A stretch of DNA of 64,000 nucleotides from Anniella stebbinsi (GCA_029215795.1 JARDYH010000001.1:9728001-9792000); one strand, 5' to 3'. Counted from the stretch's first letter, positions 1-10,555 are shown. A program made the numbers and translations. The notes: generated from the sequence alone by a model not told the origin.

Positions 1-51
1 GCCACCTGTGTTATGTCATCTTTTCATGGCCTTCACCATGGTTGACTCCGA

Positions 52-206
52 CAGCCTTTCCCAATTGGGATGCCGTCCAGATGTGGGATGCCCTCCAGAT
101 GAGTTGGACTACAAGCCCTGTCATCTCCAGATGATGTTGCCAGCCAAGTGGGATGATGGGAGTTACAGTCCAACAGGTCCGGAGGGTGCCGGGTTGGGGT
201 AAGCTG
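52..206. repeat. Palindromic MITE, family P (copy 1)
   Basis: Both ends read as imperfect inverted copies: CCCAATTGGGATGCC near the left and GGGTGCCGGGTTGGGG at the right. Inner marks are GTTGGACTACAAG and the opposing GGGAGTTACAGTCCAAC. The same short element recurs at 1603, 11408, 46629 and 48084. It is non-coding, and the class is not certain. A non-autonomous DNA transposon is the best fit. Confidence 0.7.
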
Positions 207-1367
207 CATGAAATAGTCAAATGGTCAATCAATGCAGTTAGAAGGAAGCCAACAGGTAACGTGGACAGCTTTCTCTCTCATGCAGGTTGATGGAGAGCTT
301 TTGTGATTACAACATACCTGTTGAAATGTAATCCAAGGCTCTTGGCTTTGCAGCTGTTCAAATAATCATGGCGTGCCATGCTAAAATGGGAGTTATTGCT
401 TTCAAGTCAATTACTTGATCAGCTAAAACAAGACACAGACGCTTCTTAATTTTTTGTCATCTGTGCCCTAGAATCCACCATCACTCTAGGCAAGCAGAAT
501 TACCACACTTCTGTGCATCTGTCACATCTCCAAGGGGAAAAAAGCAAAAACAAAACAAATCAAAAAGTAAAAAAGAAGCAAACTTTTAACGTAGACATAT
601 CAATTCAAGAGGAACCTTTTAATGATCAGCTTGTGGTGGTTTCTCCCTATGTGTTAGCTTCAGGCTGGAAAAAAAAATAGCAAACATGTTTGATGTACAG
701 ATTAATAAACCAGAGGAGCATTGATTGGTCTGGTGGATGGAGGAGGAGGAGGAGGAGGTATATTTGCTTGCTTTCATTAAATATTATCAAGAGGAGGCTA
801 TTTTGGTACCATTCCCAGATACAGCATAGAAACAAACACTAATAACTAATTTATTTTCCTCTACCGGAGTCATTTACATTTGAATGCCGATGAAAGGGCC
901 CCCTAGATATAGATGGGATTACTCACTTAAATGGAGTCCTTAATTTAGAGCTAATTCATGCGATTGGCTTTCTCCTCCACAGTCGTGTGGATGGGATAAT
1001 AAACAGGAGCGGCTGCATTTGCAAATAATTTCATGCTTCACAACATCAACTCGGGCAATCTCTGGCATGTGCAAGTGAGAATGCAGATCTTGAAATGCAA
1101 GGCATGATCCAGCAGAAGTCAAGACCCACTGTTGCATTCAGTGGGAGGGATTTAAGCAGACATTCAACAGGTTTTCTAGACCAGCCTTACAAACACCCTG
1201 TATTGGGCATGGAAGCAAATAGGTAGCTACTGTGGTTCTTTGAACAATAGGTGGGGTATGAAAAAAACTTAACTGTATCAGTTGTGATGGACAGATTCTG
1301 CCACTAGCTGAAGCTGTTAGTCTAGGGATCACTAATTCTCACCTGGACAGCAATGGATTTGAAATGA
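207..1367. other. Unassigned DNA with a (GGA)n run
   Basis: No repeat or gene was recognised. A short GGA trinucleotide run lies at about 737-758. Open frames here are short and have no recognisable protein features. Confidence 0.5.
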
Positions 1368-1588
1368 GAGCCAGTGTGGTGTAGTGGTTAGAGTGTTAGA
1401 CTGGGAGTTGGGAGATCCGGGTTCTAGCCCTCACTCATCCATGGAAGCTCACTGGGTGACTTTGGGCCAGTCACAGACTCTTAGCCCAACCTACCTAACA
1501 GGGTTGTCATGGTGAAGATGAAATGGAGAGGAGGAGGGTTTCCTTGGGGTAAAAAAGGCAGGATATAAATGAAATAAATAAAATAAAT
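1368..1588 (+). repeat. tRNA-derived SINE (Sauria-SINE-like)
   Basis: This is a near-complete copy. It starts GAGCCAGTGTGGTGTAGTGG (A-box region), then has a B-box-like GGGTTCTAGCC at about 1419-1429. Next come the conserved body GGGTGACTTTGGGCCAGTCA and AACCTACCTAACAGGGTTGT, and finally a GGCAGGATATAAATG tail ending in AAATAAA units. The tail resembles the Bov-B LINE 3' end used by squamate Sauria SINEs (family knowledge). It is non-coding and was ancestrally transcribed by RNA polymerase III. Confidence 0.9.
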
Positions 1589-1602
1589 GTGCTAAGCTTT
1601 AG

Positions 1603-1690
1603 CTCAGCCTTCCCCATCGGCCATGCTGGCTGGGGGAATGACAGAAGCTGTAATCCAACCGAGCTGGAGGGTATCAGGTGGGAAAAGGCC
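1603..1690. repeat. MITE family P (copy 2, partial)
   Basis: Contains GCCATGCTGGCTGGGGGAATGA, GTAATCCAAC and a GGAGGGTATCAGGTGGG end, matching the right half of the family P copies. The left arm is missing or decayed. Confidence 0.6.
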
Positions 1691-2387
1691 GCCTTAGCTG
1701 TACTGCATCCATATCCCTCTTTACAGGAATTGTTTCCAAAGCTGTCATGAGGCTCCTCAATGGCAGGTCAATCCATTCGCACTTCAGTTCCTCTGCCATG
1801 CTGTTCGTCTTCAAGACGTCAGCTCACGTATCCTAGACCAAGCGCACCCCCAGCATGGAGTCCTCTGATGGCGCCTTTGTGTCTTGGCATGATTCCCCCC
1901 CCCCCCCGCAGCAGCACCTGTTAAATTATTCCAGAGGGAGAGGAAACCTGATTGTCTTTGCTCCCTCTAATTTCACTGAAAGAGCAATTGCCACAACTTG
2001 GTGATACAAAGGCTCCCACCACTTTTCTTTCTATCCTGTATTTTTAAGGACTGCACTTTGAAAATTATGTGGAATTTTATATTTATAAGGCAGTGAGGGT
2101 GTGCTGGTGCTCCCATAACTCTTTGAGATGTATTCTGTCCTGCTATAAAAATCCTAGCAGCAGCAAGATTCTTGTCTCCATGTCGCTAAGATAGTAGTTT
2201 TTAAACGATGCCCTGGAAATCAGGAATTCCTCTATTAGGAGATTGTGTAGGGCTGAGCTGAAGCCCCCTCCTCCATTTCGCCACCCCAGTTACAGGTGGA
2301 AAAATGAAGGGCATTTTAGTGATTTTTTGGGGTGGGTGGGTAGAGGTAATGAAATACAAGTGAAATGAAGGGGGACCTTTTGGCTGG
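1691..2387. other. Unassigned DNA with poly-C tract
   Basis: No repeat family or exon was recognised. A homopolymer of 13 C lies at 1895-1907. Confidence 0.5.
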
Positions 2388-2392
2388 GGTAG

Positions 2393-2964
2393 TGTCATGA
2401 CTAGGACTGTTCCCCTTAGGCTGGAAGAAGGAATTTCAGATGATCAATCAGAATCAGATTCTGAAGCAGAAGAGACGGTGCCAGAAACATACCAGCCTGT
2501 ATGGGGAGTGGGAGAGGTGACTCTCACGGGCTCTTCACCAGCTGGGAATGAACTTTTGCCAGACCTGATCTCCGAAAGTGTAAGGAACCCACAAGCTCTG
2601 GGAATTCAGGATTCTTCTGAGGGGGAGGGCACTGAAAGGCTAGCTGATCCTAGAGTACACTGCAGACTAAAATGGGCGGAGCTAAAGGAAGGTGAGAGGA
2701 AGTCGGCCTGGCTAGCTTCTCGCCAAAGGCTTCTTCAGAACCAGTCTCCCTGACGTTAAAGCATACTGGAAGAAGGCTTTCCCTTTTTTTGAAAGGACAA
2801 TTGTCTCTCTTAGTTTGCATAATTTTGCCTAGAGAGAAGTTCCTAGAAGTTAGAGTCTCTTCAGGTGGGAAGAGATGTTTATTGCCTGAATAAAGCTTTG
2901 TGGATTACATGGCAGACCTCTTTATTGTCTCCCAGTAAAGTGAGATGTTTTGGGACGCATGACA
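2393..2964 (+). mobile_element. Solo LTR of a retrotransposon
   Basis: The element begins TGTCATGAC and ends GCATGACA, the TG...CA form of an LTR with short inverted ends. It is flanked by a perfect 5-bp duplication GGTAG (2388-2392 and 2965-2969). An AATAAA polyadenylation signal lies at 2889-2894, about 70 bases before the end. No internal region or second LTR follows, so it is a solo LTR left by recombination. A 118-codon acidic, Ser/Glu-rich open frame (2397-2753) lies inside it with no known domain. A 5-bp TSD fits Gypsy-type or ERV-type integrases. Related sequence occurs at 22905-23480. Confidence 0.85.
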
Positions 2965-3043
2965 GGTAGCAAACTTTGGTGGTTGGCAGCTGCCATTTCT
3001 TCCAATCACAATCTGTTTGGAAATAATAGTACCTGATGACATA

Positions 3044-3238
3044 GGCCCTATTCAGACAACACAGTAAGCCATGATGGTTAAGCATTTTGATCTAACCATG
3101 ATGGCTTAGTGTGTCATGTGAATGCCGTTTTTCCTACCCATGGTGGCTATATAACCATGGTTTAACTGTGCTCACTAACCATAACCATAGTTTAATCGTG
3201 CCCCTAACCATGGCTTAGCGTGTTGTCTGAACAGGCCC
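3044..3238. mobile_element. PIF/Harbinger-like MITE
   Basis: A 195-bp element with terminal inverted repeats GGCCCTATTCAGACAACAC and (reverse strand) GGGCCTGTTCAGACAACAC. It is flanked by the 3-bp duplication ATA on both sides. The body holds repeated AACCATGGTTT-like and AAGCCATG motifs in inverted pairs. A 3-bp TSD and a GGGCC terminus are typical of PIF/Harbinger. It has no coding capacity. Confidence 0.75.
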
Positions 3239-3261
3239 ATAGTGTCCTTCTCATGAGACCA

Positions 3262-3440
3262 CTGAAAAAAACCCAACACTTCTTTCTGGCACTTATACAT
3301 TTCAGAAATATTGGTGAAACCATTCCAACTTGATAAAGGTTAGAACGACCCACCCCATCACCATTTAAAATGGTGGACCTCTTGAAAACAACAACAACTT
3401 ACTGGCCTTAACTATAGTCACCTCAATTGTGATGGCTATA
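3262..3440. repeat. Unclassified repeat, family Y (copy 1)
   Basis: CTTTCTGGCACTTATACATTT, ATTGGTGAAACCATT and AAATGGTGGACC align in order with 23930-24125, about 20 kb away. This shared order identifies a dispersed repeat. At the second site the shared part lies between inverted repeats, so it is probably the inside of a DNA element. Confidence 0.55.
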
Positions 3441-4509
3441 ATAAATATAAATCAGCAATTCAGAATATGCAAATGTTATGCAAATCTACATTATCTCTTG
3501 TCTTCTTGTTTTGGTGATTGCTTTCTTCCTTCTGGCCATATATAAGGAGCTCTCCTAGCTGTAAGGTGCAGCTCTTACAGAGTTCTATAGGATTGCCATC
3601 ATGACTGAGGAGGCATTATCTTATACAACCGCTGACTGAACCTGTCATGTCATCCCATGTACCATGACATTATACAAATTCCTGGCACAGAAGAACTAAG
3701 TCCATGAAAGTGATAACATAGAAAAAGTATATTTTAGCACACATTGATCAGCCATATCATTCTTCCCACGGAGCCGACTTATCCTTTCAGAGAGATTTGT
3801 GGCAACGGTAATGAACCGAAAGGAGCAAAAGTAGAGCCAAGCCTGTTTTAATTTGGATTTAGTGTAATGGCATTAACTTTCCCTTGCTTTCATTTTGAAT
3901 ACCCCATAATGATCAGCAAATGGTTTCTCAGAAGATGCTGAGTAATCGAGGACTGTTTATGGCTTTATAAAATCTGAAATGATGGAAATTATTTCTTTGA
4001 ATAATAAAAAAAGAAAAAACGGAAATGCATAGTAGGCTATAAAAAGGGGGGAAGAGAGGGAAACTAATATATTCTGCAGTTGAGTGGTAAGTTTGGCTTC
4101 TTTATAATTGAGAGTAATAGATGTAAGTCCAACAAAATGGTTGGCATGAGCGAATGGTTCTTGATATTGTATGTACAATTATATTACTGTCCTTACATGG
4201 GTGGATACAGATGTCAGTGTATGAAGTGGTGACTTACCATACAGCTGCTTGGCTAACTGGTTATTGGAGCTCACAGACAGACAAACTACTCTGTGACATC
4301 AGTGTAGCTTGGTAACTTGTGCTTTTCAACAGTTTGTTCCAGATGGCTATAAAAAATGAAGTTTGAAACACAACCCCTCAACTCAAAACCAACACAATAT
4401 TGATGAAATATTACCAAAACAATGAAAATTGTGATCAAGACAGGACGACAATGATCAAAACAGGACATCAAAAACAAGAACGTTCATTAAAAGCACAGGA
4501 AAATATAAA
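3441..4509. other. Unassigned AT-rich DNA
   Basis: No repeat or gene was recognised. Frames are short and broken. Confidence 0.45.
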
Positions 4510-4700
4510 TGTCATCACCTGAGAAGAGAATAAAAGTCACTGCCATGTGTGTCTCTGGGAAGAGTATTCCACAACTGTGGGGCTACCACTAAGAAGACCC
4601 CGTCTCCACTCACTGCCCACTTCATGTCCGAAGGCCTTGAAACACAGATCCTAAAGCAGATCTTAAACAGTGGTTTGGTTAATATGGGAACTGACGGCCC
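4510..4700 (-). repeat. L2-clade LINE fragment (ORF2 C-terminus)
   Basis: On the minus strand the frame ends with APQLWNTLP, a form of the A-P-R-L-W-N-x-L-P motif at the C-terminus of CR1/L2-clade ORF2 proteins. The fragment is short, has no reverse-transcriptase or endonuclease domain, and is a dead 5' truncation. Confidence 0.6.
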
Positions 4701-4837
4701 TTCAGATAGAATTGGATGGTGGTGAGTTTGGAGGCCAACTCTTGTGGTGGGGAGAGGGGTCAGTCCACTCTCCCCCTCCCTTCTCTCTTTAATGCCACCA
4801 CCTCTCAACTTTAGATATGTGGTAAAATTAGGTCTCA

Positions 4838-4879
4838 GTATTAGGGTTCTCGTTGGGAGAGGCGGGTGATAAATAAATA

Positions 4880-4910
<31 letters not shown>

Positions 4911-4911
4911 A
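4838..4911 (+). repeat. L2 LINE 3' end with (ATT)n tail
   Basis: GGGAGAGGCGGGTGATAAATA followed by about eleven ATT/TTA units. The same GAGAGGCGGGTTATAAATA plus trinucleotide tail ends the L2 copies at 37577 and 55256. Confidence 0.75.
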
Positions 4912-5020
4912 TCCTGATAAGCAATAAGGATAATTTTTACCACATGGCATGTGATAAAACTTTCATCTATATTCACCCTCTGAATCCCAGTGCTATAATG
5001 TAGCATAAATAAGTGGGGCT

Positions 5021-5042
5021 ATATATATATATATATATATAT
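5021..5042. repeat. (AT)n microsatellite
   Basis: Pure AT dinucleotide run of about 11 units. Confidence 0.9.
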
Positions 5043-5103
5043 GAACATGATAGTCAAATTCAGCCCAGGGGCTACATTCACACATAATGGCAAATCATGG
5101 TTT

Positions 5104-6130
5104 AGCATTTCAACAAGGGTGAGTGAGCTCTTTCATCCTGAGGGCTGAAATGCATTTCAGAGAAACCTTTGGAAGCCACATTCCTGGGGTGGGTAGGGCC
5201 AAAGGCAAATGGCCCTGGCCAAAATACCCCCTCCCCAATTGCTAGCATAATAATAATAGTAGTAATAGTAATAGTAATAGTAATAGTAATAATAATATAT
5301 TTATTTATTTATTTCTTACCCGCCTCTCCCTCAGGATCGAGGTGGGGAACAACATTGATACAATTACAAACGACATAAAATACATAAAACTGATTAAAAC
5401 ATATAAAATTAATACATTATTAAAATACAGATAAAACTCTTAAAATTCGACTGGGTAGGCCTGCCGGAAGAGATAGGTTTTTATGGCTTTCTTAAAGTTA
5501 AAAAGACTATTAAGTTGGTGAATCTCCTCCGGCAGGCCATTCCACAGTCTAGGAGTGGCAGAAGAGAAGGTCCTCTGGGTAACAGTTGTCAGCATGGTTT
5601 TGGCTGACTGTAGCAAATTCTTCCCAGAGGACCTAAGCGTGCGGAGCAGATTGTATGGGAGAAGGTGATCCCACAGGTAGCCTGGACCCAAACCATGTAG
5701 GGCTTTAAAGGTAATACCCAACACTTTGTACTTCACCCAGAAACTAATTGGCAGCCAGTGGAGCGATCTTAATGCTGATGTAATATGATCACCCCAGGTG
5801 TACCGGTGACCAACCTGGCTGCCATATTTTGCACTAGTTGAAGTTTCCGGACTAGGCACAGAGGTAGCCTTATTTACAGCGCATTACAGATGTCAAGTCT
5901 CGAAGTTACCAGCACATGCATAGTTTAGCTTAAAGGTCTTACTACCAGCAGTTATGATCTAGGAGAGGCATTCCAACTTTTTAGAATGGGAGGAAAACCA
6001 TGCAAAAGCTGAAAATGTAGCAAAGGATTGGTGGTCGGGGAAAAGGGGTGGGGCCAAAAGAAGGAGGTATATCCTTCTGGAATAATCCAGGAGGGCCGGA
6101 TTTGACCCACGACCCTGAAAGTATCCATCC
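5104..6130 (+). repeat. Repeat family X (copy 1), split by L2
   Basis: The left part (5104-5245) holds GGGTAGGGCCAAAGGCAAA. The right part (5871-6130) holds GGTCTTACTACCAGCAGTTA, GAGAGGCATTCCAACTTTTTAG and GATTGGTGGT. Both align in order with the continuous copy at 32929-33215, so the L2 at 5246-5870 was inserted into it. Related copies are at 26925 and 45482. The start CAGGGCTGGGTAACCTC seen at 32929 suggests a hAT-like element. Confidence 0.6.
5246..5870 (-). mobile_element. L2-clade LINE, 5'-truncated
   Basis: The minus-strand reading frame (5440-5859) carries ORF2 C-terminal marks LHWLPISF, GLGPGYL, TPRLWNGLP and LFNFKKAIKTYLF, as in L2-clade proteins. The 3' UTR has the inverted CTTACCCGCCTCTCC end and a degenerate TAATAG/AAT tail at 5248-5290. 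All catalytic domains are absent. This is one of the better preserved L2 ends in the window, close in sequence to the copy at 54438. Confidence 0.85.
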
Positions 6131-6579
6131 CTGTGCTACGAGGACGAACTTGTGGGACCCTTAGCTTATGGGCCCCTCTTCCCCTCTATTCCTCTCCAGC
6201 CCAGTTGCTTCGTCTTCTGTTTTTGCTTCTGTTTTTGATTACACACAGTTAGCATAATGTCTGAACCCCAAACCTTAGCTAATCTTAATTATCATTAACT
6301 AAAACAAGGCAGCTTCATAAGGCATGGCTTGAAGTTGACTTGTTTTAATAAATCCTAGTTAAGACTAACCATGGTTTGTCTGGGTTCGGTGTTACAGCAA
6401 GCTCTGGGTAATGGAAGTGAAAACGTCTAAACCTGTCCTCGTGGCTGCACCAAGGGGGAAGCACGTGAGCCTAAGGCTCACACAGCTTATCCTTGTAACT
6501 CTAAACCATGGTTTAGCATCATGTGTGAATGTAGCTAGTGAAAGGGATGATGGTTTGAGAAGAATGTAATATCTACTAA

Positions 6580-6670
6580 ATCCAATTCTATGTGTGCTTA
6601 CTAAGAAATACATGCCACTGAGTGTAAGAGGGTTTACTTCCTAGTAGGTCTGATGAAGATTGCAGCCTAA
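6580..6670. repeat. Short repeat family W (degenerate copy)
   Basis: TCCAATTCTATGTGTGCTTACT, TTACTTCCTAGTAGG and GATTGCAGCC match, in decayed form, the short palindromic repeat seen at 9933, 46345 and 60535. Confidence 0.5.
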
Positions 6671-6792
6671 GCAAACATCTAACTTTTTTTAAAAGACTCC
6701 AGCTGGAATAAGGATTAAAGCATTCCAAAAAAGCCATAACTATTATAGTCAATAACAATTATAGAGTCAATTTTATAATGAAGAGTAACCAA

Positions 6793-6941
6793 GGCAGGAC
6801 CTACACTGCTGTTTTAAAGTGCTTTAAAGCGCTTTATAACAGTAGTGACAACTATTTTGGAGTGTGTCCTGGGCCCCGACAGTTGTCACTACTGTTATAA
6901 ACCGCTTTAAAGCGCTTTAAAACAGCAGTGTAGATCCGCCC
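6793..6941. mobile_element. Palindromic MITE, family T (copy 1)
   Basis: Ends are GGCAGGACCTACACTGCTG and the inverted CAGCAGTGTAGATCCGCC. The interior is a run of TTTAAAGCGCTTTA steps with ACAGTAGTGACAACT and its inverted AGTTGTCACTACTGT. The whole 149-bp element can fold into a hairpin. Relatives are at 30043, 38745, 56911 and 59779. It is non-coding. TSD length is ambiguous. Confidence 0.75.
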
Positions 6942-7387
6942 CAAGAATCTCTTTTTTTAAAATTGCATCTTACATGCTAAGGTATAATATGTAATGAGCA
7001 TAAAAGAATTGACACAATGACTATTTGTACATTACTCATGCTAAGCAAGATCCTGTTTGGAAATCTGTTGTCCTGGTACTGTATTTCAAGATAACTTAAG
7101 AAGGAAAGAGACAGCAAAGAGGGAAAATAAGCAGTTTTTGGCCTTTCCAAAGTTGAATTAAGGAGTGAATCCCATATTTCTAATAGGGCTGCCACTTGGG
7201 CAGCTCCTTGGTTTCTTTTTCTTTTTTTTTTAAAGCAGTCTAGGTCTCCCCTAATGTTCTAGCCTTGTTGATTTTTAATAATAATAGTAAGTGGGGTGTA
7301 TCACAATGGTGGTAGGCAGCAATATCAGTTTTCAGAGCAACTGGGTATAAGGGATGCACTCTGCTACCTAGGCTGGCCACTTAGAAA
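6942..7387. other. Unassigned DNA
   Basis: Nothing recognised beyond short A/T runs at 6951-6960 and 7208-7232. Confidence 0.4.
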
Positions 7388-7540
7388 TCCTCGAAAAAGA
7401 GGAAATGCATTACCGAAAAAGAGAACAGCGATTTGCATGAACTTTGCATATGCTAACTGACATGAATAGATTCAAATTTTGACATTCTTCTTATGATTTA
7501 AATTAGCACATGCAGATTTCCTGCAAAGCTGTGTCCTCTT
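7388..7540. repeat. Possible TTTGCAT-rich repeat
   Basis: GATTTGCATGAACTTTGCATATGCTAA and later AATTAGCACATGCAGATTT give inverted TTTGCAT/ATGCAGA motifs typical of short AT-rich DNA repeats. No clear ends are visible. Confidence 0.3.
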
Positions 7541-7619
7541 CTCCCCCTTTTTTTAATGGCGTAGCTCCTCTTTTTTGGCAATTCACAGGTGGCCACCCTT
7601 TACATAGTCCCTGGTTCAA

Positions 7620-7760
7620 GTTCACTGCCAGTGGTGTGAAGAAGTACCACTTCCTTTTACCTGTCCTGAATCTCCTACCATTCAACTTCATGGGATGAGC
7701 CCCGGATTCTAATATTATAAGAGGGGGAGAAAAATATCTCCCTCTCCCTTTTCTTAAAAC
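7620..7760 (-). repeat. CR1 LINE fragment
   Basis: GAAGTACCACTTCCTTTTACC, TGTCCTGAATCTCCTACCA and GAGAAAAATATCTCCCTCTCC are the inverse of the CR1 ORF2 C-terminal segment also present at 13740-13800 and 36175-36300. Decayed and untranslatable. Confidence 0.7.
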
Positions 7761-8502
7761 CTTTTGTCATATCATCCAACTAACTTTCCTGACAGCCCAA
7801 AATTGAAGTGGGTGATCTTACTGTTGGAAGTTTCTTTGGCTGTGTCGTGACCCGCTAAAGAATAGAAATGACACAGAGGAAGCAGACAAGAGCACAGGTC
7901 AGTGCTGGAATGCTGCCTACTTGAAGTTCACTCCAAGCTCCCGGCTATGCAAGGCTGAGGGTTGTGATGTGACTGAAATGGAGGCACTCAGAGAATATTT
8001 TCTAAACTCTGCTTTTTATTAGCGCGAGCGGCTTCCCAGCTTCTGTGGAGTCAGGGAGGAGGTCACACAATCAGCATTTCCAGCTGCCGCTTCTAGGGGG
8101 GAAAATAGCATGCAAAGATGTCTTGAAGGTACTAAGAATGTACCCTCGCAGCACCAGCAGCAGATGGCTCTCATACTAGAGTCGACGGAATAAAAGATAA
8201 ACAGGTTCAACACACTGCAACTGGTGGCAAGAGAGCTCTTTTCATGGAGCTACGCAGGCACTGGATCAGCAGCGGCTTGTGCTGGCATCTTATAATCCTT
8301 TGGCAAACTAAAGAGCATGGAAAAGAGAGCTCCCCCCCCCACAAGAGACCACACCAGATACTGAAGTCCTGCAAAAGGAGAAGCATTCATAAAAGTGCTT
8401 TATTAAAGAAAGCCCCTGGGGAATTTGCCGATGCATTTGGAGACTTCTACGTCTTCATGAGAAGCACCTGTAAAAATGGTTTCAGTGAAGACACACCTAT
8501 CA
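7761..8502. other. Unassigned DNA
   Basis: No repeat recognised. The open frame at 8244-8510 has no family features and no splice context. Confidence 0.45.
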
Positions 8503-8681
8503 GGGGCTAGTAATGATGGCTAGATAACTGTTGCATGGGAACACGAGCAGGAGGGTGATCGATTGCACTTCTGAACCATTTGTGGGCTTCCCATGGGCAT
8601 CTGATTGGCCAATGTGTGAATAGAATCCTGGACTAGAGGGACCCTTGGTCAGATCCAACATGGCTCTTCATACGTTCTTGT
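8503..8681 (+). repeat. CR1 LINE 3' end
   Basis: GGGCTAGTAATGATGGCTAG, GCTTCCCATGGGCATCTGATTGG, CTGGACTAGAGGGACCCTTGG and ATGGCTCTTCATACGTTCTTG follow the order of the CR1 3' ends at 13890-14100 and 62610-62817. It ends without a poly-A tail, as CR1 does. Confidence 0.8.
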
Positions 8682-9133
8682 AATCGCACAACTGTTGCTT
8701 CCACACCAGCCCCTTTCTCTGGAATAGCCATCCTTTGTTCCCTTACATGCACGTGCACAAAAGTTGATGAGCTTAAAGATGTGATGCAGGAATGCACTTT
8801 ATCATGTAGTATCAAGAGAGAAACTCTAGCTTGAGATCTGTTTTAAAAACAACAATAGCAACACTTTGAAAACTGTTGTGTTTCAGTTTGTGGGATGAAA
8901 CAGGAAGGAGGAACAGCTGAGCTGGAGAGTGTTTGGGGAGTGGCCTTCACAGGAACAGGCAGAAGCCAGCTGAGGCCAGTGCTGCTGACAGCAATTCCCA
9001 ATCACCACCATCCCCACAAAAGTCATGCCAGAACTCAGAAGCGATGCTGGAAGCAACTATTGTTCTTGGTGCCTTGTCTTCATTGCTTGCATATCAACTC
9101 CTTGATCCTGACCTTGGACCAGACCCTGACTAC
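8682..9133. other. Unassigned DNA
   Basis: No feature recognised. Confidence 0.4.
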
Positions 9134-9718
9134 TAGGGCTGGTAATAGATCCAGACCCGGATCCCGAATCCTAAATCCGGATTGGATCGGGGTGATCTGG
9201 ACCTCCTGGACCCTGATCCAAACTAGATTGGGGGAGGTCTGGATCATTCTGGACCATATTGGATTGTTCCGGATCGATCTGGGGTCCATTGGCCTTCCAG
9301 GTCCCTGGGTGCCGGCTACGTAGCTGGTACCCAGGGATGCCAGGCTGGTGGTGAGTCCATTGGGCTCACCGCCCTCCCCCCACTCTCCCTAGTTACCTGC
9401 TGCCTCGGCGTCACCACTGCTGTCCACCGCTGCCATCTGCTGCTGCCACCCCCCGCTGCTGCCGCCCACTGGCCACTGCTGCTTCTGCTCTACTGAGAAC
9501 CAGACCAGTGGATGGCGGCAGTGGACGGTGGTGGCAGACTGTGGTGGCAGCAGTGAAGAGGCAGCAGGTAAGCAGGGAGAGTGGCGGGGAGGGTGGCGAG
9601 TCCCTTTCCCCATAGACTTGCAAGTCTATGGAGAAAAGGAGGGTCTCTGCATCTCGATCCGGAAACTCGGATCCAAATCCAGTTCTGGACCGGATCGGGG
9701 GGGCTGTTCACAGCCCTA
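9134..9718. mobile_element. hAT-like non-autonomous element with 8-bp TSD
   Basis: A 585-bp element with ends TAGGGCTG and CAGCCCTA, flanked by the perfect 8-bp duplication CTGACTAC (9126-9133 and 9719-9726). The outer parts are dense in GATC/GGATC words. The centre holds opposing GC-rich arms (CACTCTCCCTAGTTACCTGCTG and its inverse near 9562-9590) plus a perfect 22-bp palindrome at 9610-9631. An 8-bp TSD with TAG...CTA ends fits the hAT superfamily. Open frames across it are translations of low-complexity sequence, not genes. Related in plan to 16935-17593. Confidence 0.85.
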
Positions 9719-9932
9719 CTGACTACTCTTTGATGCTTTCCTGAACCCAGTATTGTTTGACCTAGCTTCTCATGGATATTTTGGCTTTCGACCATGGACT
9801 GTTTATTGACCTTTCCCTGCTGCTTATTGAGTTTAACGCCGGTGATTTACAACTAAAACAACCTCAGCACTTTTAAATTTGTATTAATCTGTTGCAGACT
9901 CAAAGCCTTTCCTTTCTTATCTTAGCTGTTTG

Positions 9933-10022
9933 AGGCTGCAATCCTACCTTCACTTACCTGTGAATAAGTCTCATTGAACCCAATGGGGCTGAATTTTGAG
10001 TAGACACGGATAAGATTGCAGT
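9933..10022. repeat. Short palindromic repeat, family W
   Basis: GGCTGCAATCCTACCTTCAC, AAGTCTCATTGAACCCAATGG and GATAAGATTGCAG form an imperfect palindrome about 90 bp long. This is the only uninterrupted good copy here. The copies at 46345 and 60535 are split by L2. Confidence 0.65.
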
Positions 10023-10140
10023 GTTATAAAGGAATGATTATGTGACCTCCTTCTCACCACGTGGTTGAACAATATGCAAGTGTTCTAATATTCTACTGGT
10101 GTCAGAAAATGAAACATACGAAACGTGGAAAATAATATAT

Positions 10141-10257
10141 GTTTTTCTTGCCTTTTAGATTTGTGAATTTTCTTGACCAGGTCCTTCCCATTAGATAGAA
10201 TTGCTTAATGGAGAGCAGCAGGTCAAGATAATTCACCAATTAAAAAGCAAGAAATAC
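10141..10257. repeat. Foldback sequence with about 37-bp arms
   Basis: The arm at 10141-10178 (GTTTTTCTTGCCTTTTAGAT, then GAATTTTCTTGACC) is inverted at 10221-10257 (GGTCAAGATAATTCACC, then AAAAAGCAAGAAATAC) with about 42 bases between. Probably a decayed MITE. No other copy was seen in the window. Confidence 0.65.
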
Positions 10258-10365
10258 AATCTACTTCTTCCTGCGGTAAGCAGGCCATCAGTTCCATAAT
10301 CTGCAGGTCATGAGTTTGAGCCTCAGAGAGGCAGCGGCGGCAGTGTCCTTTTTTTAAAAAAGGGC

Positions 10366-10550
10366 ATAGTTCTTCAAAAGAGCAGCCATTTTGCATTTGG
10401 AAGGTCTCTGGTTTAATCTATGGCCTTTCCAAGTTATTTAAAAGATTACATAGCAGGAGACGTGAAAGACTTATCCGCCAGAGCCCAGACAGTCACTGCC
10501 AGTCAAAGTAGCCAATACTGGTGCAGGTAGACCAAGAGTCTGACCTGGGA
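10366..10550 (+). repeat. tRNA-headed SINE with CR1-like tail (copy 1)
   Basis: A tRNA-Ala-like head, TTTGCATTTGGAAGGTCTCTGG then TTTAATC (B-box region), is followed by GCCAGTCAAAGTAGCCAATACTGG and AGACCAAGAGTCTGACCTGG. The tail parallels CR1 3' ends. Copies: 14495, 16331, 18239, 26661 and 37164. Just upstream, 10270-10340 holds another tRNA-like B-box (GGTCATGAGTTTGAGCC), so this may be a compound SINE. Confidence 0.7.
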
Positions 10551-10555
10551 TAGGT

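Larger units (their letters stand above)
5071..6536. repeat. Possible DNA element with inverted ends, interrupted
   Basis: GCTACATTCACACATAATGG at 5071 and its inverted counterpart CATCATGTGTGAATGTAGC ending near 6535 form a terminal inverted pair about 30 bp long, both with AACCATGGTTT-like inner bases. If they belong to one element, the family X repeat and the L2 between them are later insertions. No TSD could be fixed, so linkage of the two ends is inferred. Confidence 0.35.

Noticed and set aside
4515..5006. 163-codon minus-strand frame with an Asn run
   Set aside because: It joins an L2 ORF2 fragment to the ATT tail of another L2. The poly-Asn is a translated microsatellite.
8895..9323. 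142-codon open frame
   Set aside because: Its second half lies in the GATC-rich hAT-like element starting at 9134. The repeated Leu/Ile/Asp/Trp text is translation of GGATC words.
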